Assembly (NCBI RefSeq): GCF_031143425.1
Contig: NC_090442.1
Coordinates: 430,359,776 to 430,423,775 of the forward strand
Direction: 5' to 3'
Source: Pleurodeles waltl
Lineage: Eukaryota > Chordata > Amphibia > Caudata > Salamandridae
Length of the DNA: 64,000 nucleotides
Shown here piece by piece: positions 1-11,839 of this stretch. The notes beneath the pieces were generated by a model that saw nothing but the letters and a program-made list of their open reading frames with translations, searched no databases and was not told where the DNA came from. Within the stretch, counting starts at the first letter, position 1, and each line of letters opens with the position of its first letter. The position numbers were made by a program, and so were the translations under genes.

Positions 1-790
1 ACCGTACATATTACCTCTTCCAGTCATCGCAACTGATACTAACTCCCCTGGCACACATCCATCACCTCTTACACACCTCGTACATTAATCGCCAAAACAC
101 ATCAACACCCCATCTAACACTCAAATTCCCCTCACCAGCACTAACTCACATACAAATCCCTCACCAAAAACAACTACACCAATATCCCCTCTCACTATTC
201 CACAAAAACAATACTGACCACAAACATCAGCACATCAAAGCAACACAAACTTACATTACACTTGTTGTCATACCTACTCCCACCCTCAGGAATACACAAA
301 GAATACAAATTCCATCCTATCTCCACCCCTACTTTCTCACTCTTCACAAACAACTACCACAAGCACCCCAACCCAGCAACTTTCATTCACTCGCCTCTCC
401 TCCATTGCACAATTTAGAGCCTTACATTATGATCCACATGCTCCTCCACCACCCCTAACCCATACTCCATCTACACTAAACAAATGCAAACAAAATAAAA
501 AACATGCCACTCATAGCAACCTCGCATCCCCTTGTCTATTACATAATAAAACTACCCTACAAAAAACAGTACACTCCTCATGGCTCCCTCGGCCACCAAG
601 TCCACCACCCACACACACAGACCCAACAAAATGCCTCCTTAACCTGCTGGAAGAGGAACACTATATTGAAAAGCAAGACTATTGTGAGCCTCAACAAGTT
701 ATGACAACTAGCAACACTTCTGCTTCAAGCTCACATTATACTACTTACCCTTCTCCTAAACAAAACAACACTACCACTAACACACCTTTT
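1..790 (+). other. 5' flank of LINE, AC-rich, no supported gene
   Basis: This stretch is very poor in G on the plus strand and rich in A, C and T. It directly precedes the endonuclease homology that begins near 791, so it may hold the decayed ORF1 and 5' region of that LINE, but I see no zinc-knuckle, RRM or other ORF1 signature. A 66-codon open frame at 504-704 has no recognisable features and I do not call it a gene. Confidence 0.4.
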
Positions 791-1963
791 CTAAACTGCC
801 AGCTCATAAATGCTCGATCACTCTAAAAAAAGAAGCACCACATCTACGACCTGCTCACAGACACACAACCTGACTTACTGTTCGTGACTGAATCCTGGTT
901 GGGAGATGACATGGCCCCAGTGTTGCACGAAGCCGTTCCTCCAGGCTATCAAACCATCACACAAAACCGTATAGGCAAGAGAGGAGGTGGACTAGCTATT
1001 ATATTCAAACAGGCATTGAACCTCAATAAAACAGACATCTCCACACAAGGTTGTGAAGCCCTCCTTACCAGATGCCACCCTACTCCAACTTCTTCCTGTA
1101 ACTTTCTCCTCCTTTACAGACCTCCACCTAACAACTCCACATTCCCAGATGCTTTTCTAGACACAGTCTCAAACCTTATGACACTCTACTCCAACCTATG
1201 CATTCTTGGGGATCTAAACATTTGGTTTGACAAACCCAATATGCCCCATCCACAAGCTATCACCACTGGCCTAGTCTCATTGAACCTACATCAGATTGTA
1301 TACAATCCCACACACATTGCTGGTCACATTCTAGATGTCATTTTTGCTAAGCCTGAACTAGTTACTATCATAGCATCACGCCAATCACTTGGTCAGACCA
1401 CCATTTGATAACTTTCCGACATACAACTCCACAAATCAACACACCCCACAACTACTTACATACATACACCTATCGACCATGGAGCAAACTCAATTTGTAT
1501 GACTTAGAAACACAACTAACAGCCAACACAGATCTAGATACAATTAATTCTGTGCCAAAACTTTATGAGTGGCTACAGGAAGCTTTTGATATCCTAATAC
1601 CACTCAGAAAAAACTAAACACCACAAAAGAAAACCAACACTTTGGAGAAACACAGAACTTAAACAGTTAAAGCAACAAATCAGAAAGTTGCAGCGGACCT
1701 GGCTCAAAACAAACACCAGTCAAGACAAACTGCAGCTACACAAACCTAACAGGATATACAAATCATCAATCAAAAAAGCAAAAAAAGGTACTACTCAGAC
1801 AGAATTCAAAATGATCAATCTACAACCAAGGAATTTTATAAAATTCTCAATGAATTTCAAAAACCTACATGCATGGAAGGAAGTCATACCACTACTCAAG
1901 ATTTCACAAACAAATTGGCAACTCACTACACAACCAAGGCAGACACATTGGACTTGTATTTAA
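791..1963 (+). pseudogene. LINE ORF2 remnant: AP endonuclease domain and linker (CR1/L2-like)
   Basis: In a cell this domain nicks target DNA to prime reverse transcription. The frame from 791 reads LNCQLINARSL, then an in-frame TAA (824-826), then a stretch ending in PDLLFVTESWL at about 854-905. This is the N-terminal APE-type endonuclease signature of CR1/L2-like (Jockey group) LINEs. The GDLN motif is near 1210-1221 (ILGDLNIWF). The frame then shifts near 1370-1380, and the terminal SDHH motif of the nuclease sits in another frame at 1393-1404. The segment 1688-1963 is the basic linker between endonuclease and reverse transcriptase (RTWLKT, YKSSIKKAKK). At least one stop and two frameshifts show it is dead. 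The exact clade is uncertain because CR1, L2 and Rex1 share these motifs. Confidence 0.85.
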
Positions 1964-2179
1964 AACAGAAGAAAACCATCAGCACCAACCCCTTTCCTAA
2001 AATACCCTCTAAGAATAAACCACCCAACCTCTACAGTCCTTCAAACAAATATCCTAGGAGGAATTTATGGATTTGGTCAAAGCAAGCAGACCTTCTGGTT
2101 GCCCTTCTGACCCTTACTCACCATAAATCTTCAAGAACATTCTTCTATCTACTTCTGCTGCCACACCTGTAAGAAGAAT

Positions 2180-3090
2180 TATCAACAACTCTTTAACTTC
2201 AGGAACCTGCAAGACCCCAACAACTACAGACCAATCACAAATGGACCGTTCCTGGGCAAATTGATAGAAAGAGCAGCTTTCGCCCAGATGTCACAATTCA
2301 TTGAAGACAATTCTATACTTTCAGACTTCCAAACTGGATTCCGCCCAGGAAGAAGCACTGAATCGGCACTCATAGCAATCTGGGATGATCTTAAAAACAC
2401 AGTCGACCTCAATGGAGTTGCTGCAATACTTCTCTTGGACCTCTCAGCTGCCTTTGATACGGTTGACCATGACACCCTAATTCAAAGACTCCACAAAGCC
2501 GGCATACAAGTGATTGCTCCCGACTGGATTACTTCCTTTCTTCAAAAAGGATTGATTATCATCCACTCGTCCCCGTTCTCGTCCGAACCCTACCTCACAA
2601 AAGAAGGGGTCCCCCAAGGGTCAATCATCTCACCTTTGCTTTTCAACATCTACATGATATCTTTACCAGAACTGATCAATGATTTCCATCTCACATGCTA
2701 CAACTATGCAGAAGACACACAAATACTACTTAAATTAGAATACCCCAAAAACATTGAAAACTCACAAATCTTCAGTTGCCTCAGAGCCGTTGATCAGTGG
2801 ATGACCTGGAGCCATCTCAAACTAAATACCTCCAAAACAGAAATACTCATATGTGGTGACTGGAAACGTTATGCCCCTCTGTGTGTCTGGCCTGACGATC
2901 TCGGACCACCTCCTCAATTATCCAAGGAAGTTAAAAACCTAGGAATCACCATGGATTCCAAGTTAACTATGAATGCCCAAGTGGACAAATTAGCATGAAC
3001 AAGCTTCATCACCTTGAAGACTTTACAACACATCTTCCCCCACCTCGGATTTCCACACAAAGTGTACGTCCCTTTGCTGTGGGAGGGACA
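2180..3090 (+). pseudogene. LINE ORF2 remnant: reverse transcriptase domain (CR1/L2-like)
   Basis: The frame of 2261-2998 is open for 245 codons and contains the RT blocks in order: NNYRPITNGPFLGKLIER just upstream (from 2219), FQTGFRPGRSTESAL, LLLDLSAAFDTVDH, GVPQGSIISPLLFNIYM, and the catalytic box as NYAEDTQILL. The catalytic box is normally YADD, so the first catalytic Asp has become Glu. After the TGA at 2996-2998 the same frame continues with thumb-like sequence (TLQHIFPHLGFPHK) to about 3080, where homology stops. The element therefore lacks its 3' end. It belongs with the endonuclease remnant at 791-1963 in the same orientation. Confidence 0.9.
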
Positions 3091-3120
3091 CCTGTTCTCT
3101 AATTCCTTTTAGAGTAAATT

Positions 3121-3262
3121 AGGCATGAATTCAGGGCATAGGCAGCAAAAGAAAGCTGCCCTCTAAGGCCTCTTGTGCACTGGTCTGCCAGGTGTGCAGG
3201 TGCACAAGAGGCCTGAAATGGCAGCTTTCACTGCCTACAGCCCTCTACTGAATGTGCCCGAT
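3121..3262. repeat. imperfect foldback repeat, probably a small MITE
   Basis: An inverted repeat centres near 3190. The inner arms AGGCCTCTTGTGCAC (about 3167-3181) and GTGCACAAGAGGCCT (about 3200-3214) are perfectly complementary over 15 bp. Outer blocks such as GGGCATAGGCAG and CTGCCTACAGCCC, and GAAAGCTGCC and GGCAGCTTTC, continue the fold. No clear target duplication was found, so the superfamily is unknown. Confidence 0.6.
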
Positions 3263-3325
3263 CTCAGAAGCGATAAGCAGGGTCCGGCCAGACCCTGCTT
3301 AATGCTTCCGTGATCAGGTGCATTG
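3251..3325. repeat. palindrome with arms resembling the 5S rRNA internal control region
   Basis: Two arms of about 39 bp (3251-3289 and the reverse complement of 3287-3325) match at 31 of 39 positions. Both arms contain TAAGCAGGGTC followed by a GGCC-like end and preceded by GATCTCAGAAGC or GATCACGGAAGC. This closely resembles the vertebrate 5S rRNA stretch GATCTCGGAAGC-TAAGCAGGGTCGGGCC with a 2-nt insertion. It could be a decayed 5S-derived SINE segment in inverted duplication, or chance similarity inside a foldback element. Confidence 0.45.
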
Positions 3326-4179
3326 AGGATTATGCAGCACACTGAACTCCACCTCTGCAAGTTTTTAATCAACTCCATGGAATTTTATCCAGGCCTAGTG
3401 ATCACGTGGTAAATGGACTGCACATGTTTACCACCAGCGTCCACTGTGATGCATCAAGGGTAAGGGTCACTTAGCTGGTTACACCTGAACACTTCTGTCC
3501 AAGAGTGGGCACACGTGGGTGGGGTACAATGATTCATGCTAAAGGAATATAATTATTACTCAGTTACTGTTGAAACTCACTTGATATGTTTGGGTGACAA
3601 GGGGGCCACCAATGGTTACACAATGTCACTTATGGTATGTTCCATCTGCCAAATATACATTTGCAAATTATTGCATAGTATGTAGTAGTGTGTGCATAAT
3701 AAAGGTAGTTCTCCTTTTCCTAAATAAATAGTACTGACTGGACAATCATTTATTGAGTGTTATTATTGCATGCTGGTGATTGGTGATTACTAGCCAACAC
3801 CACCTCCTTTGTGTAGGCTTTAAACTGCTCAACATCGCTACCCTGTGAGACTCAAGTGCGACAAAGGGGTGTTTGGTTCCGACTGAGGACAAATGAGGAA
3901 TTGTTACTTGGGCTGGCCACACAACTAATAACACAATTTCCAACAGTGACTAATGCCAATACTTAGAAGTATTGGGAGGCATATGGGCTTTTGGTACCTT
4001 CTCTTTATCCCCCAAGGACACTAATCTAACCTCTGTCCTGACCACCTCCTCCTGTAGCACTACACTAGCCAACCTAGGTATCTAGCCACCTGTGAGAGGC
4101 TGTGCCCTCTTGAAACATTTGGGGGCATAGTGCAGCGCCTCCAGGCCATGACTGAGACTATCTTGGCGGGGTGATTTTT
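3326..4179. other. no gene seen
   Basis: This is unremarkable AT-rich DNA with only short open frames, which show no known motif. It contains an AATAAA-like stretch near 3720-3730 (CCTAAATAAATAG) but nothing upstream that looks like a gene. Confidence 0.5.
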
Positions 4180-4245
4180 TTGATAACTTTAATTCGACTG
4201 ACAGATCTGCTAAATAGAAATTAAATAATTTCCCAAATCTTGAGC
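4180..4245 (-). pseudogene. inverted fragment of LINE RT (FNFYLADL motif)
   Basis: On the minus strand this segment reads LFNFYLADLSVELK. It is the same RT block that occurs on the plus strand at about 4550-4615 (LFNFYLADLSAELE), and the two stretches are visibly homologous at the DNA level over about 50 bp. It is therefore a second, inverted piece of the same LINE family about 300 bp away. Flanking minus-strand codons from 4082 have no recognisable content. Confidence 0.65.
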
Positions 4246-4439
4246 AAAGAACACAAATATATTCCCCATAAATCAAAGAAGGTTTTTTCTAGGCAGAGGA
4301 ACAGCTAATCTATTGGTGCAGTCACTAATTATAGACAAAACCTTTAACTCACACTTAGCTCCATCTATATTTTGTGAATTTTGGGTGCGTACCGAGAAAC
4401 AAACTATGAGTAAAACTCTAGAGAATTCTAGCAAAGCTG

Positions 4440-4688
4440 TTCAGAGGTATGCAACCTCTGTTAAATAGGAGTCAGTATAGGGTATAGTCATTACCTCATA
4501 GAAATTCTGTACCTATCTTGATCTAAAACAGGGTTGCATGTTGGTACCATCATTATTCAATTTCTATTTAGCGGATCTGTCTGCTGAATTGGAGTCATCT
4601 AAAGTGCCCACTCCCAAGCTTGGTGGATGAATAATATCAAACCTGTTATGTTCAGATAATGTGGCGCTAGCAAGTCAAACCAAAATAA
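4440..4688 (+). pseudogene. LINE reverse transcriptase remnant, left half (interrupted by MITE)
   Basis: The frame near 4533-4630 reads KQGCMLVPSLFNFYLADLS, the RT block that precedes the catalytic site. After a TGA at about 4628 it continues IISNLLCSDNVALASQTK, in which CSDN occupies the place of the catalytic YADD. The remnant stops abruptly at 4688, where a MITE is inserted, and resumes at about 5343. The clade is not determined. It differs from the CR1/L2-like element at 791-3090 by its QGC-type rather than PQGS-type block. Confidence 0.7.
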
Positions 4689-5339
4689 GGGCCATTTTCA
4701 CAAGTGGCTTGCGCCGCCAGTGCATCACTTTTTTTGACACACCAACGGTGCAGGCTTATATCTACATACAATGCAAAGCCACTTTGCGTAACTTTACATG
4801 CCTTGTAGATATGGAGTAAGGCAACACAGTGCAAGTCGCAGCACTGGCTTATTCTGCCTCCAAGAAGCATTACATGGGAGTTGCGGTCAATGTTCCCACG
4901 CAATACCTATGGATTTTGATGAATTCCAAGATTTACAAGGATTTGTAAACCTGGGAATGTGTCAAAAGCCTATGCTTCCCCAAGGGAGGCGCAACAAGGA
5001 GAAATTCATTTATTTCTCCTTTTTATTGTCTTTTCTATGTCTGCTGCATTCAGCAGCACACATAGAAGCAGGAAAATGCCTCTGGTGGTTGTTTTTGTGC
5101 AGGAAGGTGTCTCTTCCTAAACCAAAGCATCATCCCACAACCCAGACACCCTTGCATCATGCTGCAAGAGATCCTGCATTGGTGCTAGACAACCCACTGT
5201 GAGCCAGCTCAGGGGGAAAGGACAGGAATGGCCACATTTTGCAGATACAGTGTATTTCTGCCCCTTTCTTTTGACGCAGGGCAGGGCAACAAGAAGGCTT
5301 GCAGCACTCTTGTGGGTAAAAAGATTGTAAATATGCCCC
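4689..5339. mobile_element. non-autonomous Harbinger-type MITE (651 bp), TSD TAA
   Basis: The left end GGGCCATTTTCACAA and the right end (reverse complement GGGGCATATTTACAA) match at 12 of 15 positions. The trinucleotide TAA flanks both sides (4686-4688 and 5340-5342), consistent with the 3-bp duplications of PIF/Harbinger elements. The insertion splits a LINE RT remnant whose halves resume on either side. It holds no coding motif; the open frame at 4798-5202 is not recognisable. Confidence 0.65.
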
Positions 5340-5342
5340 TAA

Positions 5343-6060
5343 ATTTGCAGAATCTACTCAACTCAACAGACTAGAATGGTAGTGTGTTGACATGATTGAT
5401 CATGTTTCTGTAAGAGGTGATAGTATCTGACTGAACAAAATAAAACCAGCAATCAATTAGAAATAAACTTCAACATAACCAAAGTCGTTGTAAATATAAC
5501 AAAATTAAGAAAACAAAACATGGTACTTACGTGGTTGACAAATCAAGAGAGTTAGCGAACAAACATATTTGGGGGTGATATTAACCTGTAGAGGTTCCTT
5601 TATGTTGCACAGTTAGAGCCAATGGCTTTTATCACCGTATAGGAAAAATCTATAGGGTTGAACACTGGTTCTGTTGCTGAAAATTATCCCAGCGAAAGTG
5701 TTACTGACCGTCACTCATGAAAACGAGGCTCTGCATGCAAGGGACGATTCATTGTTGGATACCATCATTTCTAACACCTACAAGCAACTATTTTAACTTC
5801 CAAAACTGGCTTCCCCTGCACAAGTCTGACTCAAATTTGCAATTATTAAACAGTTTTTTGCAAGGAATGGACCTTTTTAAACAGCTACATACTTAGATGG
5901 TCTTAAATATTTCCACAGTTCCTGTGCCCCGACGTACTTTGCAACAGTGTTCCCAAAATGTTTAAAACACAAATATATGCTCTATCGCTTTGGCTGTCTG
6001 CCAACTATCAATCTTATCCCCTAAGAGTTCAAGAATATAGAAAGTAAACTATGTAAACCA
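5343..6060 (+). pseudogene. LINE reverse transcriptase remnant, right half
   Basis: After the MITE the sequence resumes in LINE thumb-like coding. Fragments such as LQNLLNS and INLNITKVVVNITK lie at about 5345-5515, followed by a tract resembling the usual ERTNKYxYLGV block (RTNIFGGDINL) near 5555-5590. Stops and frameshifts are frequent. The end is unclear and homology fades toward 6060. Together with 4440-4688 it is one LINE copy that predates the MITE and the Harbinger insertion at 6211. Confidence 0.5.
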
Positions 6061-6878
6061 TGTACTAGGTTAATGGGAAACATAACCCATGTATCTGACT
6101 CTCCTGAACGAAAGAAGAAAATTGCTCCTTCAACTTTTAATCTCAGGATGTGTATGTAGGCCATCCTTTCCAACCTCCTTTAATCCAGCATACTTTATGC
6201 TAATCTTTCGGGCCCTCATTACCAGTTTGGCGGTCTTTAAGAAGACCGCTGTGGTGGCGGCCACCAAAGGACCGTCAGTGTTGGCAGTATCCCGACTGCC
6301 GTATTGCGAGCCACATACTGAAGACCTCTGAAAAACAGCCACAAATCTGAAACCAACAGGCAGACACAGAGTGGGAGAGAGGCGGTCCCACCACCAGCAC
6401 CGCCACACCAAAAACATTGCTCCCTCCATATTATGAACCACAAATCAGCACATCAGTCATTGCATGACAGAAAACCATTGGCAGTACGAACCGCCACTGT
6501 CAAAAACACACCTCAGCCTGAACACCACACCATATTGGACAGTAAAAATAACCCACACCTAAGACACATACACACATTAGACACACCCACACACACTACT
6601 ATAAAACACACACAACCCACAATCCTTTGCAACTACAACAACCGACAGACACAGTGAGGACCCACAAACCGATTACTTAGCACTAATACACCATAGGCAC
6701 ATATGCACTTCATACTCAGCACACTATACAACTGCACCATCAACACTATACACACATCAAACTGCACACAAACACCACAACACACCAGAACACAAACCTA
6801 AGCATCCCACACACCCCATTCAAGCACCAAACTCTCAACCCTTGCACACAACACCCCCCAAACCACTTCACTACCATC

Positions 6879-8565
6879 ATGTCCCCTCAAAAGCACCCAC
6901 GATTCCCAGACGGAGAGTTGAAGGTCATGATCGATGCAGTTGTCAGGGTAGAGCCACAGATGTTGGGAGCACAGGTCCAGCAAACGTCCTTACCAGGAAA
7001 ATTGAGTTATGGTGGAGGATCATCGACAGGGTAAACTCAGTGGGCAACTACCCATGCACAAGGGAGGATATAAGCAAGAGGTGGAACGACCTACAGGGGA
7101 AGGTGAGTTCTATGACACCACAATCCCAGATTGCCATCAACAAGACTGGCGGTGGCCCGTCGCTTTCTCCCCCAGAGACCACATCATGGCCATCCTGCTT
7201 CCTAAGGGCCTGACTGGAATAACCGGAGAAATGGACTCTGGTAAGTCACTAACACTCCCCTGGCACCAATGACTGCTGTACAGCATGAGTCCCCACCACC
7301 CTATCACTCCCCAGTTAACCCCATCTTACACTTACTCCCCCCACCCTATCACCTAATGGCCCTGTCCTGCATGCTACACCACCCCACTGCCACTATCCCC
7401 ACACAGTCATTCCCTAGTGCACGGTTAGCTCTCACAATGGCAAGCACCACAACTCCCACAATGCAATACTCCCTACACATGAAAAGCTGCTATTCCCACT
7501 TCACAGTGGAACACCTGTGCGTAAAACCATTGCACCAGCTTCACCAAATGGATGCTTTAAATGCGTACTACTACATGGCAATGACAGCAATGCCATCTAC
7601 TCTCCACAACCCTCAATGGAACATTGAACCAATGTCACAATAATTCACCCACTAACAATATCTGCAGTGCCGCATCTGTCATTGCCACCACTGGAACACA
7701 AGTCAAGTCACTGTATACGCCAGACTATGATATGAACAAGTACACCTCCACAATGTAACTCACTCCCTCTCCATCCACAGGTGCCCCTGCCACTTCCACC
7801 CTCCAGAGGATGCCAGAGACAGCCTGCCATCCCCAGGATGAAGGCCCCAGTGAGGACTACTGTATTACGCTGGATGTCTGGACATTGAAAACCTACCAGG
7901 CTGATCTGGGACAACTGGTCAGTCTACCACCACCAGCCTCACCCTGCCCACATCTGAGCTCCCTACCCCTGTTGCAACAACAGTACAGCCAAACCCTCAT
8001 CCCTAAACCTGTGTCCCAAGGACTGATCAATCAGCAGTGTGCCCCACAGTACAGGGACCAGAGCCTACCCCTCACACCCAAGACTATGAAGGTCCTGGTG
8101 TAACTGGGAGTGGGCACACTGTGTCAGGGGCATAGACACAGTGGGCCAGGGGCAGTGGGAGGGCACCTGTGGGCCATGGAATGGGGCCCACAAGGGAAAC
8201 AACTAGGCAGGAGGCCATCTCCCACCTTACATGAGAACCAGAGGCTGCAGAGGAAATACCACCAGAAGGCCACGCAGCAGTGGCAGGCTCACAATACCAA
8301 GATGGCCTCCATTGCAGGGTTGCTCAAGGAAATAACAACCATCCAGCATGCATCCTCCACCCACCAGAAGGCCCTTTACATCAGCCACATACCAACTGAG
8401 CCAACCACTTCTGCCACAGCTAGTGGAATAGTGGCCATGCCGGAGGACCCACAGGCCACCAACACTCCTCCCTCTGTATCTGAAGAACCCCCACACAAAC
8501 AAGGTCATCCATCCAGACATCCTGCAGGACCTGGTGCCAAGCCCAAAACCATTGGCAGGAAGTGA
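6879..8565 (+). pseudogene. H1 first Myb/SANT-like DNA-binding protein, two exons, decayed
   Basis: This is the accessory DNA-binding protein that in Harbinger elements is thought to help the transposase reach DNA and the nucleus. Exon 1 starts with ATG at 6879 (MSPQKHPRFPDGELKVMIDA). A frameshift near 6992 moves the core of the Myb/SANT-like domain into another frame (RKIELWWRIIDRVNSVG, REDISKRWNDLQGKV, TGGGP), and a second near 7190 precedes the last residues, which end at a GTAAGT donor after 7240. Exon 2 begins after the acceptor at 7779-7780 and runs, with a stop near 8101, to the TGA at 8563-8565, ending in a basic tail (KPKTIGRK). The order and splice sites match the first Myb gene of H2 at 13494-15020. 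It cannot encode an intact protein. Confidence 0.8.
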
Positions 8566-8745
8566 GCCTCTCCCGAACATTCTCCCTTGTGTACCACTGA
8601 CACACCCTGTTGACTATCCATTGTCATGTCTACGTTTTCACATGGTCCTTGGATACTGGACCTGTACTACCCGCAGCTGGGCCAACTGCTCTGATGATTT
8701 CATCCACCATTACCCCACTCATCACCCATTGCACTTGAGAATCAC

Positions 8746-8751
8746 ATTAAA
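8746..8751 (+). terminator. candidate poly(A) signal (ATTAAA) of H1 first Myb gene
   Basis: ATTAAA lies about 180 bp downstream of the stop codon of the H1 Myb pseudogene, and a TTTATTGTAACA stretch follows. This is position-based inference only. Confidence 0.35.
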
Positions 8752-9112
8752 CACTATTGAGCACAGCTACTGCTTACATGTCTTTATTGTAACAAGTAAG
8801 AGTTTCTGTAGTACAATATGTAATTTTGGTTAACCCATTGACCAGCAAAAGTCTGTAAGATGGCCAGAGGGGGGAGCAATGTGCAGCAAGTTTGATAGTA
8901 GAACATACATATTCTAAACTCCTGTGTCAAGCGAGCAACAAGTCTAGCCAGGAACCAGAGAAGCACCACCTAAGTGACCTACAACTATACCAGGACAGGG
9001 ACATTACAATAGGAGCCAATGGTCAATCCCTCACAGTCAACATTACACAACTAAAGCCAAGTTCCACTGTCAGTATGTTAGGTTCCATATTCGTCCATTG
9101 TGTACAGTGAGT

Positions 9113-11479
9113 TGTTAGAAATGGGGTCTTTGGTTGGCAGTCAGGTTAACCCCTGTCCAAGCAAGCACCCTCACTCTAGTCAGGGTAAGTCAGACACAAT
9201 CCAAATTATCCTGTGCCCACCCTCTGGTAGCTTGGCACTGAGCAGTCAAGCTTAACTTAGAAGGCAATGTGTAAAGTGTTTGTGCAATAAATGATGCAAT
9301 AAAACAGTAGAACACCACAAAAATACACCACACAGTGTTTAGAAAAATATATACAATTTATCTGATAAGATGCAGGTCAAAACAATCAAGATGCAATAAG
9401 TATACGTTGAAATATCACTGTAAAAATGACATTAAGGGGGTTATTACAACTTTGGAGGAGGTGTTAATCCGTCCGAAATGTGACGGATATACCACCAGCC
9501 ATATTACGAGTTCCATAGGATATAATGGACTCATAATACGGCTGGTGGTATATCCGTCACTTTACCGTCACTTTTGGGACGGATTAACACCTCCTCCAAA
9601 GTTGTAATAACCCCCTAAGTGTCTTTAGTCTTTCAAAAATCAACATGTGTCTCTTGCAAGCACAAAGTACCTGGTTTGCATTCAAATTCTCCGCAAGGAA
9701 CCACAGAGGAGGAGTTGCGTGGAAAACAGGGAGGTTTTGCATTGATTTCCGACGCACACAGAAGATGAGAAGAGTTTTCCTACGGCAGGGCAGGCTTTGC
9801 ATTGATTTCTGGCATGAAGACTGGGATCCTCTTCGGGTTGCGTGGTTTTCGGACACCATGGGGACGATGCGTCGAAATCCTGGGTATGCAGGATGAAGTC
9901 ACAGGGGCTGCGTCGATCCAGTGGGCGATGCCTGGAAATTTCCTCCGAACATCAGGCTCTGCGTCGATTCCTCTCAGGAAGTCAGGCTGCGTTGTTCTGG
10001 CTCAGCTTTGCATCAATCCAGTGGTTAGAATTTCCGGTCGCAATGCTGGTGCTGCATCGATCTTCTCCTCGCAAAGTCGAGCTGCGTTGTTCCGGTTCGG
10101 CATGTGGTGATTTTCTCACCACGATGCAGGCTGTGTGACATTTACTGGAGGCAGTGCTTCGATTTTCACCGCACAAGGAGTTATTCTGCATGAATGAATC
10201 CTTTTTGGTCCTGAGACTTCAGGGAACAGTAGGCAAGCTCTATCTAAGCCCTTGCAATGCACTTCTGAGCACAGCCAGATAGCAGCAAGGCAGCAGGGCA
10301 ACAGCAAGGCAGCAGTCCTTCCTAGAAAGCAGTCCTGGTGAGTCCTTTGGGAAGCCAGGCAGCTCTCCTTGGCAGGTTGCAGGTTCTGGTTCAGGGTTTC
10401 TTCTCCAGGAAGTGTGTGAGTTGGTAGGGTCAAAGACCCTGCTTAAATACCCAAATGTGCCTTTGAAGTGGGGGGAGACTTCAAAGAGTGGCTTAGAAGT
10501 GCACAAGGTCCCCTTTTAGTTCTATCTTGTCTGCCAGGGTCCCAGTAGGGGGTGTGGCAGTCCTTTGTGTGATTGCAGGCTACTGCCCTTTGACATGTAA
10601 GTGTCAGGCCCTCCACCCTCCCATCCTAGGAAGACCCATTCAATATGCGGATGTATGCAAATGTAACTGAGCATCCTGTGTATGGGGTTGTCCGAGTGAA
10701 TGCACAAGGGAGCAGTCAACTAAACCTAAGCAGATGTGGATTATACAGCACAGAAGGATTTAAGTGCAAATACATTTTCCCTTTCTAAAAGGGCCATTTC
10801 TAAAATAGTAATATTAAATCCAACTTCACCAGTCAGCACAATTTTGTATTACCATTCTGGCCATATTTAATATGACCTTGTGACTCATTTCGGATCACAA
10901 TCTACCACTCAAACAGTATATGAGGTTAGCCCTAATGTTAGCCTATGAAAGGAGCAGGACTCACAGCAGTGTAAAACGAATTTTAGAAGTTATACACTAC
11001 CAGGACATGTAAACTACACAGGTACATGTCATGCCTTTTGTCTACACAGCACCCTGCCCTATAGGTTACCTAGGGTCTACTTTAGAGGTGACTTATATGT
11101 AGAAAAAGTGGAGCTTTAGGCTTAGCAAGTACTTTTAAATACCAAGTCGAACAGGCCTTGCAATGGCAAGACTGAGACAAGGTTAAGGGGCTACATAAAT
11201 GGGTGGCACAATCAGTGCTGCAGGCCTACTAGTAGCATTTAATCTACAGGCCCTGGGCACATACAGTGCACTTTACTAGGGACTTATAAGTACATTTAAT
11301 AAGCCAATGGGGTATTAGCCAATGTCACCATGTTTTAAGGGAGAGAGCAAATGCACTTTAGCACTGGTTTGCAGTGGTAAAGTGCACAGAGTCCTAAACC
11401 ACAAAGAAACAGTGTCCAAAAGTGGAGAGATGCAGGCAAAAAGTTAGAGGTGACCACCCTAAGGCTGTCAGGTCTAACA
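9113..11479. mobile_element. LTR-type repeat (TGTTAGA...TCTAACA), family A, inside H1
   Basis: The element begins TGTTAGAAATGGGG and ends GGTCTAACA, giving 7-bp inverted ends of the TG...CA type expected of LTRs. GTGAG occurs at 9107-9111 and 11480-11484, a 5-bp target duplication with one extra T at the left junction. It is inverted relative to the copy at 49812-51801, which shares both ends and the interior. No coding region is visible, so it is best read as a solo LTR or other non-coding LTR derivative. A 180-bp palindromic MITE is inserted at 9436-9615. I cannot tell which retroelement family it comes from. Confidence 0.7.
9436..9615. mobile_element. palindromic hairpin MITE (180 bp), TSD TAA
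   Basis: The left end GGGGGTTATTACAACTTTGG is perfectly inverted at the right end (CCAAAGTTGTAATAACCCCC). The arms continue as GAGGAGGTGTTAATCCGTCC and its complement, so almost the whole unit folds into one hairpin. TAA flanks both sides (9433-9435 and 9616-9618). It has no coding capacity. The GGnnnTTATTAC end resembles the GGnnGTCATTAC ends of the Harbinger elements here, so Harbinger mobilisation is likely. Confidence 0.8.
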
Positions 11480-11839
11480 GTGAGGATAAGTGGCTATACT
11501 GATAACACTACTTTGGTTGGCAGTCCTTTTGCAGTTGACAAAGCATTACATACAAGATGCCCAATCATTTCCAGTTATGAATCTAACCAACAGCATAGTA
11601 AAAATAGCTCTGACGTTTGAACAGTAACACCTCCTCTTTGGCACACTCCAGGAGGAGGGATGTCACAAGGCAGCCAGGAGTACAGTTCACATACAATACA
11701 GTTAACACATACCTGAATTTCATTGGAAGTATTAGTTGATCAACACTGTTCAAGAGTCAGCTGCATCCTCATCATCTGCATCCTCAATCCCTTTATATGT
11801 CACCATCATCTGCCGTTGGTCCAGCTGCCACCTCTTCAA
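11480..11839. other. H1 interior, no gene seen
   Basis: This H1 segment lies between the LTR-type insertion and the 3' end of the transposase pseudogene. It contains no recognisable coding or repeat signature. Confidence 0.4.

Noticed and set aside
4798..5202. 134-codon frame considered as a small gene
   Set aside because: It lies wholly inside the TAA-flanked MITE and has no recognisable content.
9335..10506. Several overlapping frames inside the LTR-type repeat
   Set aside because: They overlap on both strands, cross the MITE boundary, and share no conserved residues with the second copy of the repeat.
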